A DNA stretch of 64,000 nt from Paractinoplanes maris (GCF_023544465.1 NZ_JALPVL010000004.1:580184-644183); one strand, 5' to 3'; counted from the first letter of the stretch, positions 32,205-40,793 are shown. Notes: generated from the letters alone by a model not told the origin. Program-made: numbers and translations.

Positions 32205-33061
32205 CCGACCTGTCGGCGCTCGTCCTGCCCGACCGCCATCCCACGAGCACCTGGCTGGCCGAGGTGGTCGAGGCCGAGCGGGCCGGGGTGCACACGGTCT
32301 GGACCTACGACCACCTCACCTGGCCCCTGCTGCGCGACAACCCGTGGTATGGCTGCGTGCCGCTGCTCGCCGCCGCGGCCGGCGCCACCGAGCGGGTCCG
32401 GCTCGGCGTGCAGGTCGCCACGCCCAACTACCGCCACCCGGTGCCGTTCGCCAAGGAGCTGATGACCCTCGACCAGCTCAGCGGCGGCCGCCTCGAGGTC
32501 GGCCTGGGCGCCGGCACCGAGAGCCTCGACGCGCAGGTGCTGGGGAACCCGCCGCTGACCCCGCGCGAGCGGATGGACCGGTTCGCCGAGTGGATCGGCC
32601 TGCTCGACAAGCTGCTGGTCGAGCCGATCGTGACCGAGCACGGCGACCGCTACACCGCGATCGACGCCCATCAGCTGCCCGGCTGCGTGCAGAGCCCGCG
32701 CGTCCCGTTCACCGTGGCCGGCACCGGCCCGCGCTCGCTGCGCCTGGTCGCCCGGCACGGTCAGGCCTGGGTCACCTACGGCCCGTACGGTCCGGCGGTC
32801 GGCCCGGACGAGTGGTTCGCCGCGCTGGAGAAGCAGTCACAGCAACTCGACGCGGTGCTCGAGGGCCGCCGGATCCGCCGGATCGTCAACGTCGGGCTCG
32901 AGTCGTACTGGCCGTTCGAGAGCCGCGACCGCTACGCCGACACCGTGGGCCGGCTGGCCGGCCTGGGCTTCGACGAGGTGAGCGTGCACTGGCCGCGCCC
33001 CGACGACCGCGGCGTCCCGGCCCGGGCGCTGGGCGACGTGCTGGCCGTCCACGGCCTGTGA
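32201..33061 (+). CDS. Luciferase-like (LLM class, F420-type) oxidoreductase
   Basis: A 286-residue TIM-barrel flavin- or F420-dependent oxidoreductase. Supporting segments are HTVWTYDHLTW, TERVRLGVQVATPNYRHPVP, FAKELMTLDQLSGGRLEVGL with GAGTES following, and FTVAGTGPRSLRLVARHG. It is translationally coupled to the reductase gene by ATGA and so probably belongs to the hydroxyproline regulon, where it has no known role. F420 use is inferred from the actinobacterial setting; FMN cannot be excluded. Confidence 0.83.
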   Translation: MTDLSALVLPDRHPTSTWLAEVVEAERAGVHTVWTYDHLTWPLLRDNPWYGCVPLLAAAAGATERVRLGVQVATPNYRHPVPFAKELMTLDQLSGGRLEVGLGAGTESLDAQVLGNPPLTPRERMDRFAEWIGLLDKLLVEPIVTEHGDRYTAIDAHQLPGCVQSPRVPFTVAGTGPRSLRLVARHGQAWVTYGPYGPAVGPDEWFAALEKQSQQLDAVLEGRRIRRIVNVGLESYWPFESRDRYADTVGRLAGLGFDEVSVHWPRPDDRGVPARALGDVLAVHGL

Positions 33062-33122
33062 CTCCCGGACTCTGACGCGTTCCCCCGGTCCGCCGGCCGG
33101 CGCGATCGTCCATGCTGACCGG

Positions 33123-34067
33123 ATGGCATTGACGTGGCTGGACGAGCCGAGTGTGGACGCGTTGCGGGCCGCACTGCGCACGGTGGCGCCCGACCTGGCC
33201 GACGGCACGATCGTGACCCGTGGGTTGGAACCGAGCGAGGATCCACAGTGGTGCACGGCCAGTGCCGACGTCGATGGCCGGTTCGTGGTGAAGTTCGCCT
33301 GGGCCCAGCCTCCCGCATCGCGGATCTGGCATCAGGCGCGGCTGCTCGACGCGTTGCGGGTGGCCGCGCCGTGCTTGCCGTTGCCCACGGTGGTGACCGC
33401 GTCCCGGAATCCGGCGATGCTGGTCACCCGCCGGGCGGCGGCGATGCCGTTCTTCGACGTCCGGCACCTGATCGCGCCGGGTGATCGGCCGACGGTCGCG
33501 GGTGATCTCGCCGCGGTCCTGGCGGCTCTGCACGATCCGGACGTGCTGACGGCGGTGTCCGGGGCGTTGGGCCCCCTGCCCGAGCCGATGGCGCCTGCCT
33601 CGACGGACACCCTCCGCGCCCGATTCGGAGCGCTGATCCGGCCCGATCAGCGGGACCGGGTGTCAGCTTGGTGCGATGAGGTGGACCGGGTACTCGCGGC
33701 GCCCGGCCGGGCCGTTCTGGTGCACGGCGACCTCCACGGCGACAATCACCTCTGGGACCGCGAGTCGTTGCGGCTGCACCTGGTCGTCGACTGGGAGACC
33801 GCGGGCATCGGCGAACCCGAGTTCGACCTGCGATGCCTGCCCGGGGACTGCGGTGTCGAACTGTTCACCGCGACGGTGGCCCAGTACGAGCGGATGTCCG
33901 GCCGGACGGTGAACATGGACCGGATCATGGCTTGGCATGTGCGCGCCGTTCTCAGTGACGTGTTGTGGCGGGCCGAGGCCGGAGTCGCGTTGCCGGACCG
34001 TCGCACGCCGGCGCAATGGGTCGATGATCTGGGCGCCCGGTTCACCGCTCTCGGAACGTTCGGCTGA
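33123..34067 (+). CDS. Aminoglycoside phosphotransferase (APH)-family kinase
   Basis: A 314-residue protein kinase-fold small-molecule kinase. The Brenner-type motif LVHGDLHGDNHLWD carries the catalytic Asp, and LHLVVDWETAGIGEPEFDLR the metal-binding Asp. The N-terminal lobe (RFVVKFAWAQPPA) carries the ATP Lys. The family covers antibiotic, choline, homoserine and other kinases, and the substrate here is unknown. It stands alone, with slightly more relaxed codon use than neighbours, and is convergent with the glycosyltransferase operon across a repeat array. Confidence 0.85.
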   Translation: MALTWLDEPSVDALRAALRTVAPDLADGTIVTRGLEPSEDPQWCTASADVDGRFVVKFAWAQPPASRIWHQARLLDALRVAAPCLPLPTVVTASRNPAMLVTRRAAAMPFFDVRHLIAPGDRPTVAGDLAAVLAALHDPDVLTAVSGALGPLPEPMAPASTDTLRARFGALIRPDQRDRVSAWCDEVDRVLAAPGRAVLVHGDLHGDNHLWDRESLRLHLVVDWETAGIGEPEFDLRCLPGDCGVELFTATVAQYERMSGRTVNMDRIMAWHVRAVLSDVLWRAEAGVALPDRRTPAQWVDDLGARFTALGTFG

Positions 34068-34119
34068 GCAGCGGCTCAGCACGCGCCGGCGAAGGAGGCG
34101 CCCGAGCTGATTCTCCAAC

Positions 34120-34256
34120 CCGCTACGCGGCCGGCGACGATGCCAGGCCGTTTCTCGATTCCGCTACGCGGCGGGCGACCGACGCCAGGCCGTTTCTCGA
34201 TTCCGCTACGCGGCGGGCGACCGACGCCAGGCCGTTTCTCGATCCCGCTACGCGGC
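34120..34256. repeat. 42-base tandem repeat at the end of the glycosyltransferase gene
   Basis: Units at 34120-34160 (one base short and diverged), 34161-34202 and 34203-34244 (near-identical) are followed by a partial copy that is the 3' end of the glycosyltransferase gene itself. Each unit on the minus strand contains GCCGCGTAG, so the coding end with its stop codon has been copied. The 42-base period is 14 codons, which keeps each copied stop in the same frame. Confidence 0.95.
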
Positions 34257-34916
34257 CAGGGACCCGGCCAGGCCGTCGAGGTGGGACGAGAAGCCCAGCG
34301 GCGCCCGGCCGTCGGGGCGGGCGCTGGTCACGACCGGGCAGGTGGCGTCGGCGACCACGCGGTAGCCGGCAACCCGGAGGCGGGTGATCAGGTCCCGGTC
34401 CTCGTCGTGGTCGAGCGGGCGGAAGCCGTCCACGGCCAGGTAGGCCGGGGCCGCGACGCCGAGGTTGGCTCCGTGCACGTGGGCGGCCGAGGCGGCGTAG
34501 CGGCTGTCGTAGAGGCCGGGCAGCGCGGCCGGCCAGCCGGCCCAGTCGTCGACCATTACCGTGCCGGCCAGCAGGTCGGTGCCGGCGGCGGCGTGCGTGA
34601 GGTGCCACAGCAGCCATTCGGGCGCGACCCGGCTGTCGGCGTCGGTGGTGGCCAGCCAGAGGCCGTCGGGGCCGTCGCGCAGGGCGTGGGTCAGGCCGGT
34701 GGCGCGGGCCCGGCCCACGTTGCGGGCGTCGACCGTCAGGACCGTCACGCCGGCCGCGGCGGCCAGGACGGCGGTGTCGTCGGTGCAGGCGTCGGCGACC
34801 ACGATCACCTCGACCGGCAGCGGGACGGCGGCGGTGGCCGCGGCCAGGCTGGTCAGGCAGGCCGGCAGCAGGTCGTGCTCGTTGTGGGCGGGCACGACGA
34901 CGGCGATCCGGTTCAT
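34248..34916 (-). CDS. Family 2 glycosyltransferase
   Basis: A 222-residue GT-A fold transferase. It starts IAVVVPAHNEHDLLPACL, has VEVIVVADACTDDT, the metal-binding DxD-like WLATTDADSRV, and the acceptor-loop GFRPLDHDEDRDLITRLRVAG. No membrane helix is visible, so it is probably cytosolic. It is short but complete compared with GT2 catalytic domains. It overlaps the methyltransferase gene by ATGA and is the last gene of the four-gene operon. Donor sugar and acceptor are unknown. Confidence 0.88.
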   Translation of the reverse strand: MNRIAVVVPAHNEHDLLPACLTSLAAATAAVPLPVEVIVVADACTDDTAVLAAAAGVTVLTVDARNVGRARATGLTHALRDGPDGLWLATTDADSRVAPEWLLWHLTHAAAGTDLLAGTVMVDDWAGWPAALPGLYDSRYAASAAHVHGANLGVAAPAYLAVDGFRPLDHDEDRDLITRLRVAGYRVVADATCPVVTSARPDGRAPLGFSSHLDGLAGSLAA

Positions 34917-35521
34917 GCGAGCCCCTCGCGCTGGGCCACCGAGAAAGCCTCGGGCGGCGTACGGGTGAAGACCTCGAGCAGGAAGTCGGCCTCCTCGTGC
35001 CGGGACTGACGGGCCAGCCCGGGCGTGGCGGCCAGCAGCGCGTGCACGTCGTCGCCGGAGCGGGCGTGCTCGTCGACCGGGCGCCGCCAGTGCACGGCCA
35101 CCAGGTCGCCGCCCGGTTCCAGCGAGGCCACCGTGCGCTCGACCAGGGTGGCCAGGTCGCTGTCGTCGAAGTAGTAACCGAGCTCGGACAGCACGATCAG
35201 GTCGAACGTGTCGTCCGGCCAGTCGGCCGGCATCCGGGCCGGGCTCAGCGTCACGTGCGGGAAAACGGCGAGGTGGGTGGCCGCCGAGGCGATCGCGGCC
35301 GGCACGGCGTCGACCGCGAACACGTGGTCGCACCGCTCGGCCAGCCGGGCGGTGAGCCGGCCGGTCGAGCAGCCGGGCTCGAACGCCGACTTGTAACGGC
35401 GGCGGGGCAGCGACGCCACGGTCAGCGCGTGCTTGCGGGCGTCGTACCAGCGGCTGTCGAAACTCCATGGGTCGCTGCTACGCGCGTACATGTGCTCGAA
35501 ATAGCTCTGCGGCGTGGTCAC
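34913..35521 (-). CDS. NodS-type SAM-dependent methyltransferase
   Basis: A 202-residue class I methyltransferase. It begins SYFEHMYARSSDPWSFDSRW, has YKSAFEPGCSTGRLTARLAE as SAM site, and FDLIVLSELGYYFDDSDL. This layout matches the NodS-like family, named for the N-methyltransferase of rhizobial Nod factors. Outside rhizobia such genes accompany PIG-L deacetylases. The GTG at 35521 overlaps the deacetylase stop (GTGA). The likely role is N-methylation of an amino sugar exposed by the deacetylase; this is inference from family and context. Confidence 0.82.
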   Translation of the reverse strand: MTTPQSYFEHMYARSSDPWSFDSRWYDARKHALTVASLPRRRYKSAFEPGCSTGRLTARLAERCDHVFAVDAVPAAIASAATHLAVFPHVTLSPARMPADWPDDTFDLIVLSELGYYFDDSDLATLVERTVASLEPGGDLVAVHWRRPVDEHARSGDDVHALLAATPGLARQSRHEEADFLLEVFTRTPPEAFSVAQREGLA

Positions 35522-36237
35522 CGGAAGACCACCTCGAAGGGGCGGGAGAACCGGGCCAGGACGTGCGGGGGCAGGATCGCCGCGTCGGCCGGCTCGGGAC
35601 CCAGGGCCGCGATCTGGCTGGGGAAAGCAGCGATGGCGGCGGCCTTGGCGGCCTGCGCGGCCGGGCTCAGATCGATCCGGTACGCCCGGTGCCAGGGCAC
35701 CCGGGGGTCGGCCGGCTCGGCCCAGTGCCACGTCCAGATCGGGTATTCCAGCAGGATCGCGCCGGTGGCCGCGCACGCGCGGGCCGCGGCCCGGCCGACC
35801 GCCTCGTGGTCGGGGTGACCGTCCTCGCGCCACGTGGCCAGGCACCAGCGCCCCGGGGTCAGCCGCCCGGTCAGCGCCTCGGCCACCGCGTCCTCGTCGA
35901 TCTTGCCGTCGGGCTGGGCCAGCCGGTGCACGGGCGCGTCGCCCAGCCCGAGCCGGCGCAACGCCTCGGCGGTCTCGGCCCGGCGGATCGTGGCCAGCTC
36001 GCCCTGGGTGTGCACGGTCGATCCCGGGTGGGAGGCCTCGCCGTCGGTCACGGCCACCAGTTCGGCCGCGTCCAGCGTCGCCATCAGCCCGGCCACGCCC
36101 AGGATCTCGTCGTCGGGATGCGGGGCGACGATCAGCGGCGGCTCGGCGGCGTCGAGCGGCAAGGCCGGCCACTGCGCCACGGCCGGCCAGGACTGCCAGC
36201 CCTGCTCGGCGGTGCCCGCGCCGGCGATCGGCCTCAC
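35518..36237 (-). CDS. PIG-L/LmbE-family N-deacetylase
   Basis: A zinc-dependent deacetylase that removes acetyl from N-acetyl amino sugars or their conjugates. It has 239 residues, with the metal motif PLIVAPHPDDEILGVAG near the N-terminus and WREDGHPDHEAVGRAA further on supplying the third ligand. Relatives act on mycothiol, bacillithiol and GPI precursors. The GTG at 36237 overlaps the stop of the acyl-CoA dehydrogenase gene as GTGA. It sits in the middle of the coupled operon, which implies a shared product. Confidence 0.87.
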   Translation of the reverse strand: MRPIAGAGTAEQGWQSWPAVAQWPALPLDAAEPPLIVAPHPDDEILGVAGLMATLDAAELVAVTDGEASHPGSTVHTQGELATIRRAETAEALRRLGLGDAPVHRLAQPDGKIDEDAVAEALTGRLTPGRWCLATWREDGHPDHEAVGRAAARACAATGAILLEYPIWTWHWAEPADPRVPWHRAYRIDLSPAAQAAKAAAIAAFPSQIAALGPEPADAAILPPHVLARFSRPFEVVFR

Positions 36238-37130
36238 CACGGCGACTTCCCGGTCCGCACCAGGGCGCCGAGCTGTTCGAGGTCGGCCTCGGCGTGGCTC
36301 TGCCGCAGATAGACGGTGAGGTCGGCGACCCGGTGGGCGTGCTGCTCGTCGCGGCCCAGCGGTCCGGCGCCGAGCGCCCGCCCGACCCGGTCGATGACCT
36401 CGGTGGCGGCGGCCTCGGCGGTGGCCCGCACGCGCAGCGCGAGCCGGTGCTGGATCGCCAGCGGGTCGGCGTCGATGATGGCGGCCGCCTCGAGGAGCAC
36501 GGCCCGGGCGGCGCCCAGCGCGACGTCGACCGCGCCCAGGTGGGCCATCGTGTGCGGATCGTCCTTGCCCGAGTCGTGCAGGGCGTCGGCGATGCCGAGG
36601 GCGCCGCCGTACCAGCAGGCGGCCACGCCGATGCCGCCGTGCCAGAAGCCGGGCCGCTCGACGTAGCAGCCGGGGCCGCCGACCGGCCGGGCCGGCGCGT
36701 CGGTGAAGCGGATCGTGCGGCTGTCGCTGGCCGCCATGCCCACGGCCGGCCAGGTGCCGTCCAGGGGTTCGGCGTGCGGCGGCTCGTTGGTCACGGCGAA
36801 GAGCCGGACGCCGTCCTCGGCCTCCGCGGTGACCAGTGCGTGCGTGCACCACCCGGCGCCCGAGCACCACGGGCGGTCCCCGCTCACCCGCCAGGCGCCG
36901 CCGTCGCGGACGGCGGTGAGCGACCGGGGTACGGCGGCCCATACTCCCCAGCGCTCGCCGTCCTCGCCCGGCCCGTCGTCGTCCAGTTCGGCCCGGATCG
37001 CGACGGCATCGGCGTGGCCCTCACCGAGGCGGGCAACCACCGGGCTGATGCGGCCGAGTTCGGCCAACCGGCGGAGGCGTTCCGCCGTGGCGCCCCCTCC
37101 GGGCAGGGGCAGATCCGGTGATTCGATCAT
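36234..37130 (-). CDS. Acyl-CoA dehydrogenase-like protein (short)
   Basis: A 298-residue protein with the beta-domain RVSGDRPWCSGAGWCTHALV and the C-terminal helical bundle of acyl-CoA dehydrogenases. It is about 80 residues shorter than usual at the N-terminus, where the first helical domain is abbreviated. Whether it still binds FAD and oxidises a thioester cannot be told. It is the first gene of the operon. An ATG at 37130 is preferred over the in-frame GTG two codons upstream. Together with the deacetylase, methyltransferase and glycosyltransferase it suggests an acylated sugar product. Confidence 0.75.
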   Translation of the reverse strand: MIESPDLPLPGGGATAERLRRLAELGRISPVVARLGEGHADAVAIRAELDDDGPGEDGERWGVWAAVPRSLTAVRDGGAWRVSGDRPWCSGAGWCTHALVTAEAEDGVRLFAVTNEPPHAEPLDGTWPAVGMAASDSRTIRFTDAPARPVGGPGCYVERPGFWHGGIGVAACWYGGALGIADALHDSGKDDPHTMAHLGAVDVALGAARAVLLEAAAIIDADPLAIQHRLALRVRATAEAAATEVIDRVGRALGAGPLGRDEQHAHRVADLTVYLRQSHAEADLEQLGALVRTGKSPW

Positions 37131-37173
37131 GAGCACGGGCGGCTGATACCCCGGCGGCCACCCGGGTAACCCG

Positions 37174-38112
37174 CTATCGCGCGGGCCACCAACGCCTGAT
37201 CGCCAAGCCGGTGACCAGCGCGGTGGCCGCGATCGCCCCGCCGACCTGGGCCCGGTTCCACCGCCCCGGGCCGCCCTCCTCGCGGGGCTGCGGGCCGAAG
37301 ATGTTGCCGTCGTTCGGGGCGATCCGGCGCCGGGACAGGCCGCCGTGCTTCATCAGCGTGGTGACCAGGGCGTTGTAGACCGGGGGCAACGCGGTGAAGC
37401 CGAATTCGATCAGACGGTTGGTCGCGCCGACCGAGGCCTCGGGGCGGGGCTTGTCGGCCTGCTTGAGCACCCGGGCGGCGACCCGCTCGGCCGTGTCGAC
37501 CGGCGGCGGTGGGCGGCCGACGAACCCCGCGTAGTTGGCCGCGCTGGTGTAGATCGGCGTGTCGACGCTGCCCGGCGCCACCGAGCAGACGTGGATGTTC
37601 CGCGCGTCCCGGGTCTCCTGTTGCAGCGTGCGCACCAGGCCGCGCAGGCCCCACTTCGAGGTCACGTAGGCCGACATGTACGGCACGGTGATGTGCGCCA
37701 GCAGCGAGCCGACCAGGATCAGCGTGCCGTGCCCCTGCGCGCGGAACTGGCGCAGCGCGGTGCGGGCGACGTTGGCCGTGCCCAGCAGGTCGGTCGCGAT
37801 CACCTGCTCGAACACCTCGGGCGGCAGATCCTCGAACTTCCCGTACGCCATGACCGCGGCCGAGTCGGCCCACACGTCGATCCGCCCGTACCGCTCGACA
37901 GCCGCCTTCCGCAGGGCTTCGAGGTCGCTGCGACTGGTGATGTCGGTGGGGACCACCAGGGGGTCGTTGCCGCAGGCCTCGGCCACGGCGATCAGGTCCT
38001 GCTCGCTGCGGGCGGCCAGAACCACCCGGTCGCCCCGGCGGGTGAACGCCAGGGCCGCGGCCCGGCCGATGCCACTGGAGGCGCCGGTCAGCACCACTAC
38101 ACGTGAACTCAT
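37174..38112 (-). CDS. Short-chain dehydrogenase/reductase with C-terminal hydrophobic segment
   Basis: A 312-residue SDR. The N-terminal cofactor motif is VVVLTGASSGIGRAAALAF, the active site has Ser in ILVGSLLAH and Tyr/Lys in YMSAYVTSKWG. After the Rossmann domain there is a polar region and then a hydrophobic helix, GGAIAATALVTGLAIRRWW, that may anchor it to the membrane. The ATG at 38112 is chosen because the family starts there. It is divergent from the alcohol dehydrogenase gene with a 44-base gap, and is 43 bases upstream of the four-gene operon, which it could lead. Confidence 0.85.
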   Translation of the reverse strand: MSSRVVVLTGASSGIGRAAALAFTRRGDRVVLAARSEQDLIAVAEACGNDPLVVPTDITSRSDLEALRKAAVERYGRIDVWADSAAVMAYGKFEDLPPEVFEQVIATDLLGTANVARTALRQFRAQGHGTLILVGSLLAHITVPYMSAYVTSKWGLRGLVRTLQQETRDARNIHVCSVAPGSVDTPIYTSAANYAGFVGRPPPPVDTAERVAARVLKQADKPRPEASVGATNRLIEFGFTALPPVYNALVTTLMKHGGLSRRRIAPNDGNIFGPQPREEGGPGRWNRAQVGGAIAATALVTGLAIRRWWPAR

Positions 38113-38156
38113 GACCGGATTGCATACCCGAACGATCACCGGGTATCCGGCATCAC

Positions 38157-39341
38157 ATGCGTGCATTGACATGGCAAGGAACCGGCAAGGTCACCGTGGA
38201 GACCGTTCCCGACCCGGTGATCCAGGAGCCGACCGACGCGATCGTGCGGATGACCTCCACCGCGATCTGCGGCTCGGACCTGCACCTGTACGACGTCCTG
38301 GGCATGTATCTGGACGCGGGCGACATCCTCGGGCACGAGCCGATGGGTATCGTCGAAGCGGTCGGGTCCGAGGTCACCCACATCAAGCCGGGCGACCGTG
38401 TGGTCATCCCGTTCAACATCTCCTGCGGGCACTGCTTCTACTGCCGCAAGGGCTTCTTCGCCCAGTGCGAGACGACCCAGGTCAAGGATCAGGGCAAGGG
38501 TGCGTCGCTGTTCGGCTACACCAAGCTCTACGGTCAGGTGCCGGGCGGGCAGGCCGAGCTGCTGCGGGTGCCGCAGGCGCACTTCGGCCCGATCAAGGTG
38601 CCCGACCACCACCCCGACGAGCGTTATCTGTTCCTCTCCGACGTGCTGACCACCTCGTGGCAGGCTGCCCAGTGGGCCGACATCGAGCCCGGCAGCACGG
38701 TGCTGGTGACCGGTCTCGGCCCGATCGGCCAGATGTCGGCCCGGATCGCCCGCCACCTGGGCGCCGGCCGCGTGATCGCCGTCGACAACGTGCCCGAGCG
38801 CAACGCGATGGCCGAGCGCAACGGCATCGAGGTGCTCGACTTCGACAAGGTCGACAACATCGGTGACGCCGTTCGCGACATGACCCACGGCCGCGGCGCC
38901 GACTCGGTGATCGAGGCGGTCGGCATGGAGGCGCACGGCACCCCGTTCCAGTCCGCCGCCATGAAGGCGGCCGGGCTGCTGCCCGACGGGCTGGCCCGCA
39001 AGGCGACCGAGACGTTCGGCGTCGACCGGATGGGTGCGCTGCGTACGGCCTTCGACTCGGTGCGCCGGGCCGGCACGATCTCCATCATCGGCGTCTACGG
39101 CGGCGAGGCCGACCCGTTCCCGATGATGGACCTGTTCGACAAGGGCGTGACCCTGCGGATGGGCCAGGCCCACGTCAAGCAGTGGGTCGACGACATCCTG
39201 CCCCTGCTGACCGGTGACGACGACCCGCTGGGGGTCGACGACCTGACCACCCACCGCCTCCCGCTCGAAGAGGCCCCGCACGGTTACGACATCTTCAAGA
39301 AGAAGGAGGACGGCTGCATCAAGGTCGTTCTCAAGCCGTAG
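38157..39341 (+). CDS. Zinc-dependent alcohol/formaldehyde dehydrogenase
   Basis: A 394-residue medium-chain dehydrogenase. Catalytic zinc site: CGSDLHLYD and GHEPMGIV; structural zinc: CGHCFYCRKGFFAQC with four cysteines; cofactor motif VLVTGLGPIGQMSARIARHL. It resembles the glutathione-independent formaldehyde dehydrogenase-like group found in many soil bacteria. A strong hairpin follows 12 bases after the stop. The substrate is unknown; stress-related aldehyde removal is plausible given the universal stress protein further downstream. Confidence 0.9.
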   Translation: MRALTWQGTGKVTVETVPDPVIQEPTDAIVRMTSTAICGSDLHLYDVLGMYLDAGDILGHEPMGIVEAVGSEVTHIKPGDRVVIPFNISCGHCFYCRKGFFAQCETTQVKDQGKGASLFGYTKLYGQVPGGQAELLRVPQAHFGPIKVPDHHPDERYLFLSDVLTTSWQAAQWADIEPGSTVLVTGLGPIGQMSARIARHLGAGRVIAVDNVPERNAMAERNGIEVLDFDKVDNIGDAVRDMTHGRGADSVIEAVGMEAHGTPFQSAAMKAAGLLPDGLARKATETFGVDRMGALRTAFDSVRRAGTISIIGVYGGEADPFPMMDLFDKGVTLRMGQAHVKQWVDDILPLLTGDDDPLGVDDLTTHRLPLEEAPHGYDIFKKKEDGCIKVVLKP

Positions 39342-39353
39342 GCAAGGAGAAAG

Positions 39354-39377
39354 GGCCCGCCGTAGCCGGCGGGCCCT
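39354..39377. terminator. Bidirectional terminator between convergent dehydrogenase genes
   Basis: A perfect ten-base-pair stem, GGGCCCGCCG (39354-39363) and CGGCGGGCCC (39368-39377), with loop TAGC. It is flanked by AAA on the left and TCTGCGTT on the right, so both strands end in a modest T-containing tail. Confidence 0.9.
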
Positions 39378-39391
39378 CTGCGTTCGGGTGG

Positions 39392-40195
39392 TTACTCCTG
39401 GGCCGAGCCGGGCTCGGCCATCTTGCGGTGCATCTCCGCCTTGGCCTTGTCCGGCATGACCTTCGACGCCGCGCCCTGGACCTTGGTCTTCAGGGAGCCG
39501 GCGACAACCTTCTCCTTGTCCTTCATCAGCGCGTCGAAGCCCTGCTTGGCCACCACGGCCGGGTCGTCCTTCTTGCCGGCGCCGACCCGGGTGTCGTCCA
39601 TCTCGGCGCGGTGGAAGAAGTTGGTGTCGGTCGGGCCGGGCATCAACGACGTGATGGTGACGTCGGTGTCCTTCAGCTCGGCCCGCAGCGCCTCGGCGAA
39701 CGACTGCACGAACGACTTCGAGGCGTTGTAGACGGCCTGATAGGTGCCGGGCATGGTGGACGCGATCGACGAGGTGAACAGCACCTGTCCCGAGTCGCGG
39801 GCGACCATGTCGGGCAGCACCCGCTTGGCCAGGTGCACGGTCGACGTGACGTTCACGTCGATGACGTTCAACTCGTCGGTCAGCGAGGTCTGATGGGTGA
39901 AGTCACCGCCGATACCGCGACCGGCGTTGAGCGCGATCGCGTCGACCGGACGGCCGGTCTCGAGAACGGCCGCGTAGACGGCCTCGACACCCTCGAAGTG
40001 GGCCAGGTCGGCCTTGACGGCCACCACCTGGTTCTGCCCGTCGCGGCGCAGCGCGGTGGCCGCCTCCTCGATGGCGTCGTCCTCGGCGGTGACGAGCAGG
40101 TCGTAGCCGTGCTCGGCGAACTGCCGGGCGAGCTCGAAGCCGATCCCGCTGGACGCGCCGGTGACTACTGCGAACGGATTCGTCGTCGAATTCAT
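39392..40195 (-). CDS. Short-chain dehydrogenase/reductase
   Basis: A 267-residue classical SDR: FAVVTGASSGIGFELARQFA, NAGRGIGGDF, Ser in LFTSSIASTMPG and Tyr/Lys in YQAVYNASKSF. The C-terminal 60 residues are Lys-rich (KDKEKVVAGSLKTKVQGAAS), a feature of SDRs seen in stress-induced loci. The TetR gene lies 37 bases upstream on the same strand, so both probably form one operon read from the 40794-40886 promoter region. Substrate unknown. Confidence 0.9.
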   Translation of the reverse strand: MNSTTNPFAVVTGASSGIGFELARQFAEHGYDLLVTAEDDAIEEAATALRRDGQNQVVAVKADLAHFEGVEAVYAAVLETGRPVDAIALNAGRGIGGDFTHQTSLTDELNVIDVNVTSTVHLAKRVLPDMVARDSGQVLFTSSIASTMPGTYQAVYNASKSFVQSFAEALRAELKDTDVTITSLMPGPTDTNFFHRAEMDDTRVGAGKKDDPAVVAKQGFDALMKDKEKVVAGSLKTKVQGAASKVMPDKAKAEMHRKMAEPGSAQE

Positions 40196-40232
40196 GGCAG
40201 TGGGGTGCCCCGGCTCGATCGGGTTATGCGTT

Positions 40233-40793
40233 TCAGCTCAACGCGTCCAGCAGGAAATCGACCAGCTTGCCGGCGTGCGCGCTGCCGTCGGGCGGCGCGG
40301 TCAGCGCGTGCATCATGGCCCCGCCGATCAGCGTCTCGAGCAGCAGCGTGACCGACACGGCGGGGGAGAGCTCACCCCGGGCCATGCCGCGCCGGACGAT
40401 CGCGCGGGCGGCCAGCGTCTGCGCCGCGCGGGTGGCCGCGTAGTTCTCGGCGACGCCGGGGATCGTGCGGCCCTCGATCATCAGCCGCATCGCGGCCCGG
40501 CTCGACGGGCCGGCATAGACGTCGAGGATCTGGGTGGCCAGCTCGACCAGGTCGCCGCGCAGGGTGCCGGTGTCGACGTCGCTGACATGCGGCAGGCTGG
40601 CCGTCAGGGCATCGGTCAGCAGCGACTCCTTGGTGCTCCAGCGCAGATAGAGCGAGGCCTTGCCGACGCCCGCCCGCCGCGCCACGGCCTCCATGGCGAA
40701 GCCGGCCCACCCGGTCTCACCGAACTGGTCCATGGCCGCCCGCTCGATGCGGCGGTCGACCTCGGGATCGCGCGGCCGGCCGGACGAGCTCAT
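40233..40793 (-). CDS. TetR-family repressor
   Basis: A 186-residue TetR regulator. The N-terminal helix-turn-helix includes RIERAAMDQFGETGWAGFAM and VARRAGVGKASLYLRWSTKE. The C-terminal ligand domain resembles the TetR_C_16-like group. It is divergent from the universal stress protein gene and upstream of an SDR gene. Palindromes in the short spacer (40812-40864) suggest control of both directions, including itself. Confidence 0.9.
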   Translation of the reverse strand: MSSSGRPRDPEVDRRIERAAMDQFGETGWAGFAMEAVARRAGVGKASLYLRWSTKESLLTDALTASLPHVSDVDTGTLRGDLVELATQILDVYAGPSSRAAMRLMIEGRTIPGVAENYAATRAAQTLAARAIVRRGMARGELSPAVSVTLLLETLIGGAMMHALTAPPDGSAHAGKLVDFLLDALS

